DNA of 64,000 nucleotides from Symbiodinium sp. CCMP2592 (GCA_905221615.1 CAJNDT010000009.1:1-64000), one strand, 5' to 3'; shown: positions 1 to 11,744, numbered from the stretch's first letter. Numbers and translations: made by a program. The notes: a model not told the origin generated them from the letters alone.

Positions 1-1
1 G

Positions 2-856
2 GACAGCCTGAGAGTGCAGGAGTTTTTAATGAACGTGCAGGCCATCCAGACCACCGGCGATGCTTTTGCGGCAACATGCACAGATGGCTCTGTCGTGACG
101 TGGGGAAGATGTGTACACGGAGGCGACTCCAGTGGAGTGCAGAAGCAACTGAAAGGCGTGCGGCAGATTCAAGCGTCACTAGAAGCCTTTGCGGCGCTGC
201 TCGACGATGGATCTGTCGTTACTTGGGGCAAATGCAGTTCTGTGCCTGTGCAAAACGTCACCGCCATCCAATCCTCATCGAGGGCTTTTGCAGCCATTCT
301 GACCGACGGCTCCGTTTTTACATGGGGTGAAGACTTCAGCGGAGGCGACTCTAGCGCGGTGCAGGAACAGTTGTGCAATGTATCGGCCATCCAATCGACG
401 ACGCATGCGTTTGCAGCGATCCGCACAGATGGTTCAGTGGTTACATGGGGTGGGGGTCGATATTCTGGTGCGGACAGCAGTGAAGTGCAGAAACGGCTGA
501 AGGACGTTAGAGAAATCCAAAGTAACCGCGGAGCCTTTGCAGCGCTTCTACGCGATGGCTCCGTCGTAACCTGGGGCTGTGGCCTTCATGGTGGCAACAG
601 CAGCAAAGTGCAACATCAGTTGACAGATGGGGAGCAGATCGCAAGCAACTTCAATGCTTTCGCTGCCATTAAGGCCGACGGCACGGTTGTATCATGGGGC
701 TTCCCAGAGCGCGGTGGCGACAGCAGTGCCGTGCGAGATCAGCTCAAGAATGTGCGGGGTATCGCAGCCTCCGCTCTTGGTTTTGCTGCCGTTCTTGACA
801 ACGACCAAGCCGTGAGCTGGGGCGACTGGGTGGCGCGGCCCTTGACTCCACGGTGA
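2..856 (+). CDS. RCC1-like repeat protein, 3' part (5' end beyond window)
   Basis: The reading frame is open from base 2 to a TGA at 854-856 and clearly continues off the left edge, so only the C-terminal 285 or so residues are seen. They form about six units of roughly 50 residues, each with the pattern VQ..L..V..IQ, then AFAA...DGSVVTWG, then GGDSS. This is an RCC1/HERC-type beta-propeller blade pattern, in the version (GDSS.VQ) that I remember as a large dinoflagellate family, often labelled HERC-like E3 ligase. No HECT domain follows: the frame stops directly after the last, weaker unit (NDQAVSWGDW). The role is probably protein binding, but no partner can be named. No intron is evident. 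Confident on the repeat family, not on function. Confidence 0.8.
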   Translation, partial: DSLRVQEFLMNVQAIQTTGDAFAATCTDGSVVTWGRCVHGGDSSGVQKQLKGVRQIQASLEAFAALLDDGSVVTWGKCSSVPVQNVTAIQSSSRAFAAILTDGSVFTWGEDFSGGDSSAVQEQLCNVSAIQSTTHAFAAIRTDGSVVTWGGGRYSGADSSEVQKRLKDVREIQSNRGAFAALLRDGSVVTWGCGLHGGNSSKVQHQLTDGEQIASNFNAFAAIKADGTVVSWGFPERGGDSSAVRDQLKNVRGIAASALGFAAVLDNDQAVSWGDWVARPLTPR

Positions 857-897
857 GCCGTGCGGGCTGTGAATTCTTTGCTCTGGCTAGCTTCCAC

Positions 898-953
898 CGT
901 TGCTTGCTGGCTTCGACGCTGTCTTGCGAAAGAGCAAGCAAGCAACAACGACG
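898..953. repeat. Hairpin repeat, left copy
   Basis: Inverted repeat with a GTTGCTTGCT arm and an AGCAAGCAAGCAAC arm around a loop reading cgacgctgtcttgcgaaag. A second copy lies at 5612-5664, so the two copies bracket the 1.75-kb tandem array. It could fold as a hairpin or be a small MITE-like element. Confidence 0.7.
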
Positions 954-1013
954 CCGCCACGAGAAGAAAATCGCTTGTTTGTTGTTTCTTCTGCTCGTGG
1001 CAGAATGACGCTG

Positions 1014-4000
1014 TCTTGCGAAAGTTCGACTGCGTGGGCGGGGCAACCCTGTTGCCCAGGTTGCCTGCGCTGCCCGGTCGCTTTGGATTCGTCGAGGCTG
1101 GGAAGGTCGGTCTAACAGAAACCTGTTCACTGTTCATTTCCTGAGATCCCGACTGCGGACTGCTGGGCTTGGTTGGTTTGATTTCAGAATTTCCGTTGTG
1201 GGGCTGGAAGGTGTTCGGGGTTCTCCTCAACCCGGTGTCCCGATTTAGGTTCGTTGCCTGCTGCTACTGTTTGGATCCTTGGATGATTTGTTCTTCCTCT
1301 GGAGAAGTTTCCATTGAGATGGCACACTTTGCAACCCTTCAGACGAGCTTAGTTAGCACTCCTCCCAATGCGCGGCTTGTCTTGGTGGGACGGTGCCTGC
1401 GGCCTGTGCAAGCAACCTGCGAGTCCACTGTGCCCTGCAGTCATCTGGCGCCAAGATCTTCATGGAACTCTGGTGGTATATATACCACCTCGACGGCTTG
1501 TGCCCCGCAGTCATCTGTCTCGGTCCCGTTCGCGAGGAGTCTAGGTGCCACGTCCCCGGCCCCCCAACAAAATGTGGCCAGGCTGGGGCTCTGGTGGTAC
1601 GAAGACCAGCAACACGACGACAGCGACGGCGGGCGCAACAAAAGCCAGAAGCCAGCGCCGCCGCCACAAGGGGTGGCACCTTCGTCGTCCATCGGGAGTG
1701 CAACCCTTCACAGGGATTGGCCACCGTCGAGACGCAGGAGCTCCTCGATTGCTTGGCGGATTAAATACTTTGCGGCATCTGGCGGGTTTCCTAGTGAAGT
1801 GGGGTGTTTCACTTCGGAACGGTGTCTTCCAAAATCCCGAATGGCTGCACTGCCTTTCGCTGCTGGACTCCCGGTGCCACGAGTCGCGCAGCAGCTCAGC
1901 GAGGTGGACCCGTTTGTGGTATAGGATAGATCATAAATCCCTAATCATCCTTTGAGAGACCTGTGTTGTGACTGCCGCTTGGGAATGTTTGCCAGATGCC
2001 GCCGGATTTCTTCGTCTGAGATAGTATACCTTGGGTTGATACACAGGGTGTCACCGAAGCCTGGGGCTCTCGATGAATGTCTGCAGCTAGAATCAATCTT
2101 TCTAGAGGAGGCTCTGGACCACCGTGATCCCTGCATTAGTCCTACTAGGCCCTCGTGGATTATCCGGGGTGAGTAGACACGAAATAAGGACCCCTAAGCC
2201 CGTGGCGTTCCCCTGGAGTCTGTTGGGTCGGCTAAGAAACATACGCTGGCCTGTTGTGATTTGAGATAAAGAGCGAAACCCTAATTCCCTACTCCTTTCA
2301 GAGACCAGTGTTGCGACTTCCCTTTGGGGATGTTGGTCGGCTGCCGCTATGTTTCTTCTTCCATGATACTATACGCTGGGTTGGTATAATGCGTGCTATG
2401 GAGGCTCGGGGCTCCCGATGAACCTTTGCAACTACAATCAGCCGTTTTCACGAGGCTCCGAACCGCCGTAACTCGTGTATGACCTCTCCCAGCACCTCAC
2501 CAGGCCACCTCTCCGATGCTGACGACGAAGGCCGGGGAGGGTCGCCTGGGAAGAGTAATCCGGTCTAGGTCCAGGTTCCTCCCGCGCTGGCTATCCACCC
2601 CCAACCCGACTCCGAAATGCTTCGTGATGCAGTGTAAGGTCTGTTGTTCTGCATAGATCGAAGTCAAATCGAAGGCTTCTGTGGTCTCACTTGATCTTGC
2701 GACCTCCCACGAACCAGTTGTATGTGTGTATGTGTGCTTGTTTGTTGTTTCTGGCGCCGCGACTTGCGAAAGTGCGGCTGCTTGGGCGGGGCAACCCTGC
2801 TCCTGAGGTTGCCTGCACTGCCCGGTCGCTCTGGATTCCTCGAGGCTGGGAGGGTCGGTCTAACAGAAACCTCTTCATTTCCTGAGTTTCCCACTGCGGA
2901 CTGCTGGGCTTGGTTGGTTCAAGTTCAGAATTTCCGTTGTGTGGCCGAGAGGTCTTCGGGGTTCTGCTCAACCCGGTGTCCCGGTTTAGCTTCGTTGCCC
3001 ACTGCTACTGTTTGGATTCTTGAATGATCCGTTCTTCCTCTTGAGAAGTCGCCGTTGAGATGGCACACTTTGCAACCCTTCAGACGAGCTTAGCCAGCAC
3101 CACTCCAAATGCGCGGCTTGTCTTGGCGGGACGGTGCCTGCGGCCTGTGCAAGCAACCTGCGAGTCCGTTGTGTTCGCCTAGGCAGCACTACTCCAAATG
3201 CGCGGCTTGTCCAACCCGCGAGGCCGTCGTGCTGGCCAAACGAGAAGCTGGCTCTTGACGTTCTGCCCTGCAGTCATCTTGGCTGCCTCGCCACAGAATG
3301 TGGCCGCTTGGAGGCTTGGACCTGCTCTGGTGGTATCAGAATGATGACAGCCGCGATGGCGCGGATGATGGTTCCTGTGGAGCGCCGCTAGCACAAGGGG
3401 TGGCACCGTCTGCAAGTCTCCACAGGGATTGGCCATCGTCGAGACGCGGGAGCTCCTCGATTGCTTGGCGCGTTAAATACTTTGCGGCATCTGGCGGGTT
3501 TCCTAGTGAAGTAGGGTGTTTCACTTCGGAACGGTGTTTTTACCAAATCCCGAATGACTGCACTGCCTTTCGCTGCTGGAATCCCGGCGCCACGGATCGC
3601 GCAGCAGATCAGCGAGGTGGACCCGTTTGTGGTATAGGATAGATCTTAAATCCCCAATCATCCTTTGAGAGACCCGTGTTGTGACTGCCGCTTGGGAATG
3701 TTTGCCAGATGCCGCCGGGTTTCTTCTTCTGAGATAGTGTACCTTGGGTTGATACACAGGGTGTCACCGAAGCCTGGGGCTCTCGATGAATGTCTGCAGC
3801 TAGAATCAATCTTTCTGGAGGAGGCTCTGGACCACCATGATCCCTGCATTAGTCCTACTACTAGGCCTAAGGACCCATGAGCCCCTGGCGTTCCCCTGGA
3901 GGCTGTTGAATCGGCTAAGTAACATACGCTGGCCTGTTGTGGTTTGAGATGAAGAGCGAAACCCTAATTCCCGACTCCTTTCAGAGACCAGTGTTGCGAC

Positions 4001-5610
4001 TTCCGTTTGGGGATGTTTGTCAGCTGCCGCTATGTTTCTTCTTCCATGATACTATACCCTGGGTTGGTACAGTGCGTGCTATGGAGGCTCGGGGCTCCCG
4101 ATGAACCTTTGCACCTACAACCAGCCATTTTCACAAGGCTCCTACAGTCCGCACACATTCCCCCCACACCCTTCCCCACCTCCCCACAGCCCCCCACAAC
4201 CCCCCCACATTCCCGCCACCCAACCCCGTCCCACCCCACGCTCCCCCCCGGCACACCACGCCACACAGTACGCCGTGTATGACCTCTCCCAGCACCTCCC
4301 CAGGCCACCTCTCCGATGCTGACGACGAAGGCCGGGGAGGGTCGCCTGGGAAGAGTAATCCGGTCTAGGTCCAGGTTCCTCCCGCGCTGGCTCTCCACCC
4401 CCAACCCGACTCCGAAATGCTTCGTGATGCAGTGTAAGGTCTGTTGTTCTGCATAGATCGAAGTCAAATCGAAGGCTTCTGTGGTCTCACTTGATCTTGC
4501 GAACTCCCACGAACCAGTTGTATGTGTGTATGTGTGTGTGTGTGTGTGTTTGTGTGCTAAAGAGACAACGCATTGCACGAAGCGTGCATTTATGAAGAAC
4601 ATGGATCCGTCAACGGAGCAGGAGTGCACCATGAAGTTGTGAGGTACCGTGGGCGTCTCAGGCCGATTGACAATCGAAGGCTGCCGAGCGAGAACTATGA
4701 TGGGCGAACCGTCAACGGCAACTTCAAGTGCTCGCATTGGTACATTGGTGCGGCGGAAGCGTAGTGATTCCCAATGCCTCGGTGTTCTCCTCCTGGCCGA
4801 GACGTCCTGTGAGCAGACAAAGGCTCATCGAGACGCAGGAGCTCCTCGATTGCGTGGCACGTTAAATACTTTGCGGCATCTGGCGGGTTTCCTAGTGAAG
4901 TGGGGTGTTTCACTTCGGAACGGTGTCTTCCCAAATCCCGAATGGCTGCACTGCCTTTCGCTGCTGGACTCCCGGTGCCACGAGTCGCGCAGCAGCTCAG
5001 CGAGGTGGACCCGTTTGTGGTATAGGATAGATCTTAAATCCCTAATCATCCTTTGAGAGACCCGTGTTGTGACTGCCGCTTGGGAATGTTTGCCAGATGC
5101 CGCCGGGTTTCTTCTTCTGAGATAGTATACCTTGGGTTGATACACAGGGTGTCACCGAAGCCTGGGGCTCTCGATGAATGTCTGCAGCTAGAATCAATCT
5201 TTCTAGAGGAGGCTCTGGACCACCGTGATCCCTGCATTAGTCCTACTACTAGGCCTAAGGACCCACAAGCCCCTGGCGTTCCCCTGGAGTCTGTTGAATC
5301 GGCTAAGTAACATACGCTGGCCTTTTGTGGTTTGAGATGAAGAACGAAACCCTAATTCCCGACTCCTTTCAGAGACCAGTGTTGCGGCTTCCGTTTGGGG
5401 ATGTTTGTCAGCTGCCGCTATGTTTCTTCTTCCATGATACTATACCCCTATACCCTGGCTTGGTATAATGCGTGCTATGGAGGCTCGGGGCTCCCGACGA
5501 ACCTTTGCAACTACAATCAGCCATTTTCACGAGGCTCCGGACCACCGTAATCCCTGGGATGACCTCTCCCGGCACCTCCTCAGGCCGCCTCTCCGATGCC
5601 GGTCTTTGGG
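1014..5610. repeat. Tandem array of a ~1.75-kb repeat, about 2.5 copies
   Basis: Copy 1 runs about 1014-2760, copy 2 about 2762-4550, and a third copy lacking its 5' part about 4822-5610. Offsets between matching landmarks are 1.69-1.75 kb. Matching blocks: the cttgcgaaag...gggcggggcaaccctg start (1014, 2766), block A (1738-2143, 3453-3860, 4840-5245) and block B (2299-2735, 3984-4540, 5370-5605). Blocks A and B are themselves diverged relatives: both carry gagacc.gtgttg, gggatgttg.c-type, tcttc.tc.gaga/ccatgata.tatac and ggctctcgatgaa/ggctcccgatgaa words in the same order. I see no conserved protein frame; every frame is broken between copies. Confidence 0.8.
4144..4270. repeat. CCCCACA-rich low-complexity insertion in repeat copy 2
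   Basis: A pyrimidine-plus-A strand bias (ccccacacc, ccccacaacc, ccaccc) interrupts block B of copy 2. Copies 1 and 3 have no such stretch at the same place, so it arose in this copy alone. Confidence 0.75.
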
Positions 5611-5611
5611 A

Positions 5612-5664
5612 CGTTGCTTGCTTGCTTCGACGCTGTCTTGCGAAAGAGCAAGCAAGCAACGACC
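5612..5664. repeat. Hairpin repeat, right copy
   Basis: Second copy of the element at 898-953, with a longer stem: TTGCTTGCTTGCTT pairs with AGCAAGCAAGCAA. The loop sequence is the same. It closes the tandem array on the right. Confidence 0.7.
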
Positions 5665-5944
5665 CAAACACGAGAAGAATGTGCGTGTGTGTAAAAAAAG
5701 CCAAGTCTTCAGGAAGATTTTAAGATGTGCCATGGCTGATCAGAGACCAGTCAGTCACCTGTGACTCTGTCCTCATTCGCAGCTCTATTATTGTGAAGTC
5801 AGTGAAGCTTCTTGCAATAACGCCATTTTCTGCAGCTGGTGTTTCCGCTGGTACAATGAGGACGATGTGAGGCGTTCCACCCTTCATAACTTGAGAGGCA
5901 GGAATGCCAAGGACGAGTGGCCAGTTCTTGGCCAGGCACATTTC

Positions 5945-5949
5945 CATAT

Positions 5950-5984
<35 letters not shown>

Positions 5985-5992
5985 TTATATGT
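5945..5992. repeat. (TA)n microsatellite
   Basis: Nearly pure TA repeat with one break. No coding frame crosses it. Confidence 0.9.
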
Positions 5993-6149
5993 ATAGTATC
6001 CATATATTATGCATTTGCCAATCCCTCTGACAAGTTGCCACTTGACCTGTTGAGTCAGGCTCTGAGCCCTCACGCTAGGCGGATCTTGATTAAGCGTTCC
6101 CACACACAGGGCATAGAGTGAACTACATCGAGTCAAGTGTATGGTACAA

Positions 6150-6380
6150 AGATGACTCCACGACTCCGTGACTCTATCTCACTACAACTCTATGACTTTA
6201 TGACTCATGACCCATGGACTCTATGACTCTTGATTCTGTGACTTTACGATCCTATACACTGACTCTATCTCACTACGACTCTATGACGCTATGTCACTGC
6301 AACTCTATGACTTTATGACTCATGACTCATGGACTCTATGACTCTTGATTCTGTGACTTTACGATCCTATACACTGGATC
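6150..6380. repeat. Two-copy minisatellite built on gactctatgact words
   Basis: Two adjacent copies of a ~110-bp unit, each ending ctatgactcttgattctgtg then actttacgatcctatacactg. Within each unit, short ctatgact/actctatg words recur. No frame stays open through it. Confidence 0.75.
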
Positions 6381-7600
6381 TATCACATAGCCCCACACTC
6401 TTCGCTGATGATGCTTTCGGGCCAATTGTCTTCTAGTTGAGTACTGGGTACAGTACAGGCTGACGGCTTACATGTTACTTACTTCTGTCGCAGGATTACA
6501 GAGCCTGCATTTTGGTGCTATATTGGGTTTACATGGTAGTAGGATCCATAGTACACGCTCAATAAAATAATAAGACAGCAGCACATGCTACGTTTCAGGT
6601 CGTGCTGCCGCTTGGCTTGTTTTTCTGGGCTCTTTGACCCCTGGAATATGGTTGTGGGGTCCCTCTTCCTCTTGAAGGGATTGAGGGCTCAGGGGTTAGC
6701 TTAAGCTTTTGAGATTTGGGTAGAAGGCGACACGGGCTTCAAGGAGAAATTGGGGGTGTGATAGTTCACGGCATAATAAAGTGTCTTTATTTTTCTTGAA
6801 GCTTCCTTAGACTATTAGAGCCCGCATTGACAGACGGGGTGCACAGGTAGGAGTAAATAAAAGGAGTACCTCCAAAAGCCAGGACGAAGGCAATAGCAAA
6901 AAGAAATAACAGCGGCTAGAGAGTATAAAGTACACGATAAATATCATTCGACCTGTCGCTCGTCCTTACGGACGACGTCCTGTCGGACGACTGCATAATA
7001 CAGACTTCGACCCCATGCCGGTCGCGTCCTTACGGACGACGTCCTGTAGGACGACTACTCCAAAACATTGACTCTTTATTATTTCCGGACAAACGGCAAG
7101 AGAGGTGTAAGGACCGCACCAGCAGCAAGCAAGCAGAGGAAGACACTGAAACGCACGACTCCCACCCTCCCCGCCCCCAAGACACATCCCGACTCCCACG
7201 GCTGCTGCTGGCTGCTCGTCTGCTGCCACTCCGGATGAATGTCTGCGAGGCCTGGCGCAAAGTGAACGTGCCATGCTGCAATCGGAAGACATCTAGCAAG
7301 CAATCAATATGTAAGCGAGTGCCGGCATGCATCTGGCGACTAGCTCCGTCACTCATGTCAGTAGTCAGTTTCAACGTGCCGGCTTTTTCCTCCCGGGCGA
7401 CTGACTGGCGGGTTCACAATAGGCAGCAGGGGTCCCAAAAGAGCAGAAGCAAAAGCATCTTGCGAGGAAGCATATCCCTACTACTCTTCGGCTCACTTAG
7501 GAGGGAATTAGTGTCCTAGTTGTTGTCTCTTTTGGGGGGCCCAGACGACTACAGCTCTGCTTGGGCGACTCGCGGCTGGGACGGGCAGGTGTCGACTCGC
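6381..7600. other. Intergenic stretch without a recognisable gene
   Basis: I see no conserved coding frame here on either strand. The only structure is a pair of small compound hairpins at 6959-6993 and 7022-7055, in which gtcc-ttac-ggac is followed by gtcc-tgtc-ggac (gtcc-tgta-ggac in the second copy). Confidence 0.5.
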
Positions 7601-7802
7601 CAGTTTGAGCGACTTGTCACAAGTCTCGAACCCAGCACTCCTCGCCAGTGAGATCGCGGTGCAGGCCCCAGACATGCTTCAGGACGTAGCGAAGAGCCGC
7701 ATCGTCGCTGCCTGGGGTCATTTAGTCTCAGTATCAATGCCCAGAATTGCGAATCCACTCCGAGTCCTGTTCTGGTTGAGAAAGCACGATGAAGTAACTG
7801 AT

Positions 7803-8215
7803 CTATTCCTGAAAGTAGTACTGAAGTCTATGTTTGCAATGTACCCTTTTTCCGTCCCAGGTCCCACCTGCGATGCCCCAGGAGCGGGATTTGGACCAGC
7901 GCTCAACCGCTGGTCCAGTCCCGTAAAAGACCTGCCACCGGCCATTGAACTTGTCGCGGCGGATCGAAGCATGTGGTGGCAAGAGCACCTTGGCCTGTTC
8001 TTCGGTCCACTCCTGATGAACGGCAATGTTCACCGCCTTGCGAGGCTTCTTGGATGGGGCCGGCTTCAACTTGGATCTGGTCGCCAAGATCGCCGATTTG
8101 AGCGAGTCGAGGACCTGCGTCGCTGGCTTAAGCAAATAGTGTGCCAGGATCAATTTCTTGCTTGGTTGCTGATAGCACGGCCTTGGGCTCAGAAGTGCAT
8201 TAGGATATAGGCGCC
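7803..8215 (-). CDS. Exon(s) of a dinoflagellate-type hypothetical protein
   Basis: Minus-strand open frame running from about 8215 to a stop at 7803-7805. It reads ...KPAPSKKPRK... followed by LPPHASIRRDKFNGRWQVFY and then KSRSWGIAGG. The pattern LP..A.I.RD.FNGRWQ.FY...SRSWG is one I remember as a recurrent module in Symbiodinium predicted proteins of unknown function. No start codon is visible, so this is probably an internal or terminal exon. It may belong to the same gene as the exons at 9385-9726 and about 10,090-10,715, which lie upstream on the same strand. The opposite strand is also open for about 200 codons but shows no recognisable motif, so I treat it as a shadow. Confidence 0.5.
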
Positions 8216-8354
8216 TTCAAGGCCTCATGTACGAAACTTAGAAGAATTTGCGCGAAGGGCAGGTGCAGTCGCTTTTCAAAACGAAGCGAACCTATTCATT
8301 AAGTAACCGTCACCCCAAAACCCCCAAGAGCTGAAATCCGAAGACCAAAGAGTG

Positions 8355-8442
8355 AGTGGTAGTAGCAGTAGCAGTAGCAGTAGCACTAGTCCTCCGTCGT
8401 CGTCGTCGTAGTTATTATTAGTATTAGTATTAGTATTAGTAT

Positions 8443-8495
<53 letters not shown>

Positions 8496-8562
8496 ATAGG
8501 CAGTCGTAGTAGTAGTAGTAGCAACAGTAGTAGTAGTAGTAGTAGTAGCAGCAGCAGCAGCA

Positions 8563-8596
<34 letters not shown>

Positions 8597-8935
8597 CAGT
8601 ACCAGTAGCAGTAGCAGCAGTAGTAGCAGTAGTAGCACTAGTAGCAGTACTAGCAGTAGCAGCAGTAGCAGTAGGAGCAGTAGTAGCAGTAGTAGCCGTA
8701 GCAGTAGTAGTAGTCGTAGTCGTAGTCGTAGTAGTGGTAGTAGTAGTAGTGGTAGTAGTAGTGATAGTAGTAGTAGTAGTAGTAGTCGTCGTAGTAGTTT
8801 GTTGTTGTTGTCCTTGTTGTTGTCTGTTGTTGTCGTAGTAGGTCAAGTAGCAGTAAGTAGCATCAGCAGCAGCAGGAGTAGTAGCAGCAGTAGTAGTAGT
8901 ACGTTCAGGAGTTCCAGGAGTAATCGTAGTATTCT
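8355..8935. repeat. (TAG)n trinucleotide tract, imperfect
   Basis: About 580 bp of gta/tag/agc triplets with ATT, CGT and TGT variants. It is open in several frames (poly-Val, poly-Tyr, poly-Leu), which follows from the repeat and is not evidence of coding. Confidence 0.9.
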
Positions 8936-9384
8936 TCAAACGCCACAAGCCAGTGCAAGTCTAGTAGGAGTACTGTAGGACTATTTCAATTTCTGCTCGG
9001 GCCTGCCACTCAATGAAAGGCGCTGGAACCCAGATTTGCTTGGGGACGCCGTAAATAGCAGCAGACGGAAAGCAGCCCCGAATTTAAAATGAAATCAGTC
9101 AGCACACAAATGATACTATTTGTCGCTAACTGGGGACATGGCAACCACCAAACTTTTCAGGTCATTGCCCTGCTATCTTCACCCTGAGTCCAAGGGTTGG
9201 CAGGGTTGTGGGCTCATGTCTTTCCACTGAACTGCTACGCACCTGGGAGCTTCGACCTAAACACAAGAAGCTCTAACTATAGTTTAATTTAAAAGGAATG
9301 GCAATTATAATTGTTAGTCTTTATTAGTATTACTTTGCTTGCAGGGTCCAGTCTCTGAACAACCCTGTCACTGTGAATAAACCC

Positions 9385-9726
9385 CTAGCTCGTGAACCAC
9401 CGGAAACTTTGCCACTTTGACCGCTCAGCCTTCTGGCGACTCTCGACTGTCTCGAGAAACTTCGCCATGTCCTTGTAGTCGTCGTCCTTGAAGGCATCTT
9501 GGACCTCGTCGCAGCACAAGAGGTCGAAGTACTTGCTGTCTGGACCTCGCAGCGCAACCGACTTTTCCAGAATTGCAGCCGCTCGAGCATCGTCGCACTC
9601 CAGTGCTCCCGTCACGGTGGCCCAGACATTCTCGCAAAGCTCATCAGCCGGATCAGCAGCTGCTTCTGCCTCCTCATCCGCATCCCCCTCGCCCCCGTCG
9701 GTGTCGACTGCATGGCCCAGGAGCTC
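9385..9726 (-). CDS. Terminal or internal exon of hypothetical protein
   Basis: On the minus strand an acceptor-like ttccggaatacag precedes an open frame of about 114 codons, ending with TAG at 9385-9387. It begins ELLGHAVDTDGGEGDADEE, an acidic linker. Then come CENVWATVTGALEC, an Ala-rich helix (DDARAAAILEKSVALRG) and a charged C-terminus (KDMAKFLETVESRQ). High third-position GC and the acidic/helical composition support coding. I do not recognise a domain. It may be part of one gene with the neighbouring minus-strand exons. Confidence 0.55.
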   Translation of the reverse strand, partial: ELLGHAVDTDGGEGDADEEAEAAADPADELCENVWATVTGALECDDARAAAILEKSVALRGPDSKYFDLLCCDEVQDAFKDDDYKDMAKFLETVESRQKAERSKWQSFRWFTS

Positions 9727-10089
9727 CTGTATTCCGGAAAGGACGGAAAATCATTCAGTTCTCAGACATGCGGACTGACCGAGACTTAATTATTCTGAGA
9801 AAAATGACACGCTGCCACATATATTATATCCTAAAATAAGCGCCGAATATCCAACACCCCAGGCTAGACGCTGCATGCTGCTGCTTTTCACGTCTGATTA
9901 TTCTTTATCGTTCTCTTTTGATCTGACTATCAGAAGTCAGTCTTTCCTATTTTATTTTATTTTCAGTTGGAACTGTATCAAGTATCTTCCCCGACAACTT
10001 ACGAAGACTCTGTCTCAATTTATTTAAGTAAGTGGTCATGAGGTCCCTACCTAGTTGTGCATAGATTGTTAGACCTGCAAATGATTTAC

Positions 10090-10715
10090 ATGACGCTACA
10101 GGACCAAGCCCAAAGTCTGTAAGTACCAACCAATGTTTATGGACTGTCGCTGACAGGACTTGGCATTTGAAACTCCAGCCTTTCGGATCCGCTTGACCAA
10201 CCGCAGCGGCAGTCCAGCGAAGCCTTTGTTGGCCAAGTAGGTGAGGAGGGGCATGGTTCCATTCTGCTTGATCAGCACACGGCCTTGCAGATCCGCCCTG
10301 GATCGGAGCGCCCTGTCCGTAAGAAACATGTGCAATGGGCTCATGATCTCGTGTTCGACTGCTTGCCAGTCCAGCACATTGAGGACACACTGCCAGGTGA
10401 ACTGACTCTTGTGGGTGATCGACTCGGGCGCCAAGACCTTGTTGGTCAACTTTTTCAGAGGCCAAAGGCACGCAGCAGCTCGATCGGGATAACGACCGGC
10501 AACCATGAAAAGGTCCGCCACGCCTTTCTTCTTGACAACCATGCCCGGGAGCAGAAGGGCGGTTCTCCACCAGCGGGTGTCGTACTGGTCGCACGAGGTC
10601 ATGACCTGGATGCCTTCGACTTTCACTGCAAGCGACTGTGCATTGAAGCTTGGCCACTTGGGTCGACTCCCCGGCTTGCCGACTATGTCTTTGAACCTCG
10701 GCTGCTCCCCGAAGA
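10090..10715 (-). CDS. Large exon of hypothetical protein
   Basis: About 200 codons on the minus strand, entered from the (TAG)n tract at 10,720. Readable segments include FKDIVGKPGSRPKWPSF, then DTRWWRTALLLPGMVVKKKG, then MVAGRYPDRAAACLWPLKKL and LLTYLANKGFAGLPLRLVKR. Coding is supported by Trp/Arg-rich non-repetitive composition that stops abruptly at the triplet repeat. The upstream poly-Tyr frame is repeat-derived and should not be taken as protein. The exact acceptor is unclear (an ag at about 10,700-10,710). No family with known function recognised; the exons at 9385-9726 and 7803-8215 may follow it. Confidence 0.5.
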
Positions 10716-10716
10716 T

Positions 10717-10719
<3 letters not shown>

Positions 10720-10747
<28 letters not shown>

Positions 10748-10911
10748 AAGTAGTAGTAGTAGTAGTAGCAGCAGCAGCAGTAGCAGTAATAGCAGTAGTA
10801 GCAGTAGTAGCAGTAGTAGCAGTAGTAGCAGTAGTAGCAGTAGTAGCAGTAGTAGCCGTAGCAGTAGCAGTAGTAGTAGTAGTAGTAGCAGTAGTAGTCG
10901 TAGTCGTAGTC

Positions 10912-11002
<91 letters not shown>

Positions 11003-11630
11003 AGTAGTAGTAGTAGTAGTAGTAGTACAGGTGGTACTAGCTTAATACTAGTAGATCGACTAGTAGTATTTGTACATACAACCAGGAACAACAGAAGTAG
11101 AGGTAGCAGTAGTAGTACTCGTATGTACGTACACCAGTGATAATAGAAGTGTTAGTTATTATTAGTAGTAGCAGTAGTAGCAGTAGTAGTAGTAGTAGTA
11201 GCAGTAGTAGTAGCAGAAGTAGTAGTAGTAGCAGAAGTAGTACTAGCACCAGTAGCAGTAGTAGCAGTAGTAGCAGGTTTACTAGTAGTGTAATAATTGT
11301 AGTACAAGTGCTAGTTTGATTCATCAGCAGCACTAGCAGTGGTAGTTGTTGTTGTTGGAATCTTGGTAGCGACTGGCAATACGAGTAATACGACGACCAG
11401 TAGTACTCTTTCTATTGCTAGTACTCCTAGTACCAGCACAAGTACAAGTACTAGCAGCAGTAGTTGTAGTAGTTGTAGTAGTCGTAGTACTAGTGTAGCA
11501 TTAGTATTTCACAGAATCCAACTATAATTCGTACTTGTACTGTACTAGCATGACTACTAGTACTAGCTAGTACTAGTAATGGTAGGAGTAGTAGTAGTAG
11601 TAGTAGTAGTAGTACTAGTAGTAGTAGTAC

Positions 11631-11698
<68 letters not shown>

Positions 11699-11740
11699 AT
11701 AGTAGCACTACTACTACCACTGCTACTACTAGTAAGTCCT
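10720..11740. repeat. Cluster of (TAG)n tracts
   Basis: Three long imperfect triplet tracts (10,720-11,032; 11,155-11,500; 11,580-11,735) separated by short unique DNA, with AGC, AGA and CTA variants. They are the same repeat type as 8355-8935. Together these tracts make up more than 1.3 kb of a 3.4-kb interval. Confidence 0.9.
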
Positions 11741-11744
11741 ACTA

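Noticed and set aside
2516..4540. Protein genes inside the 1.75-kb tandem repeats
   Set aside because: The frames shift or stop at different places between copies although the DNA is well conserved, so there is no sign of selection on a protein.
7605..8210. Plus-strand 201-codon frame
   Set aside because: Lies opposite the minus-strand exon with the FNGRWQVFY/SRSWG pattern; no recognisable motif in the plus frame.
8442..8948. Long open frames of Val, Tyr, Leu or Thr through triplet repeats
   Set aside because: Open in several frames on both strands because TAG-type triplets read in five frames lack stops; no flanking conserved protein sequence.
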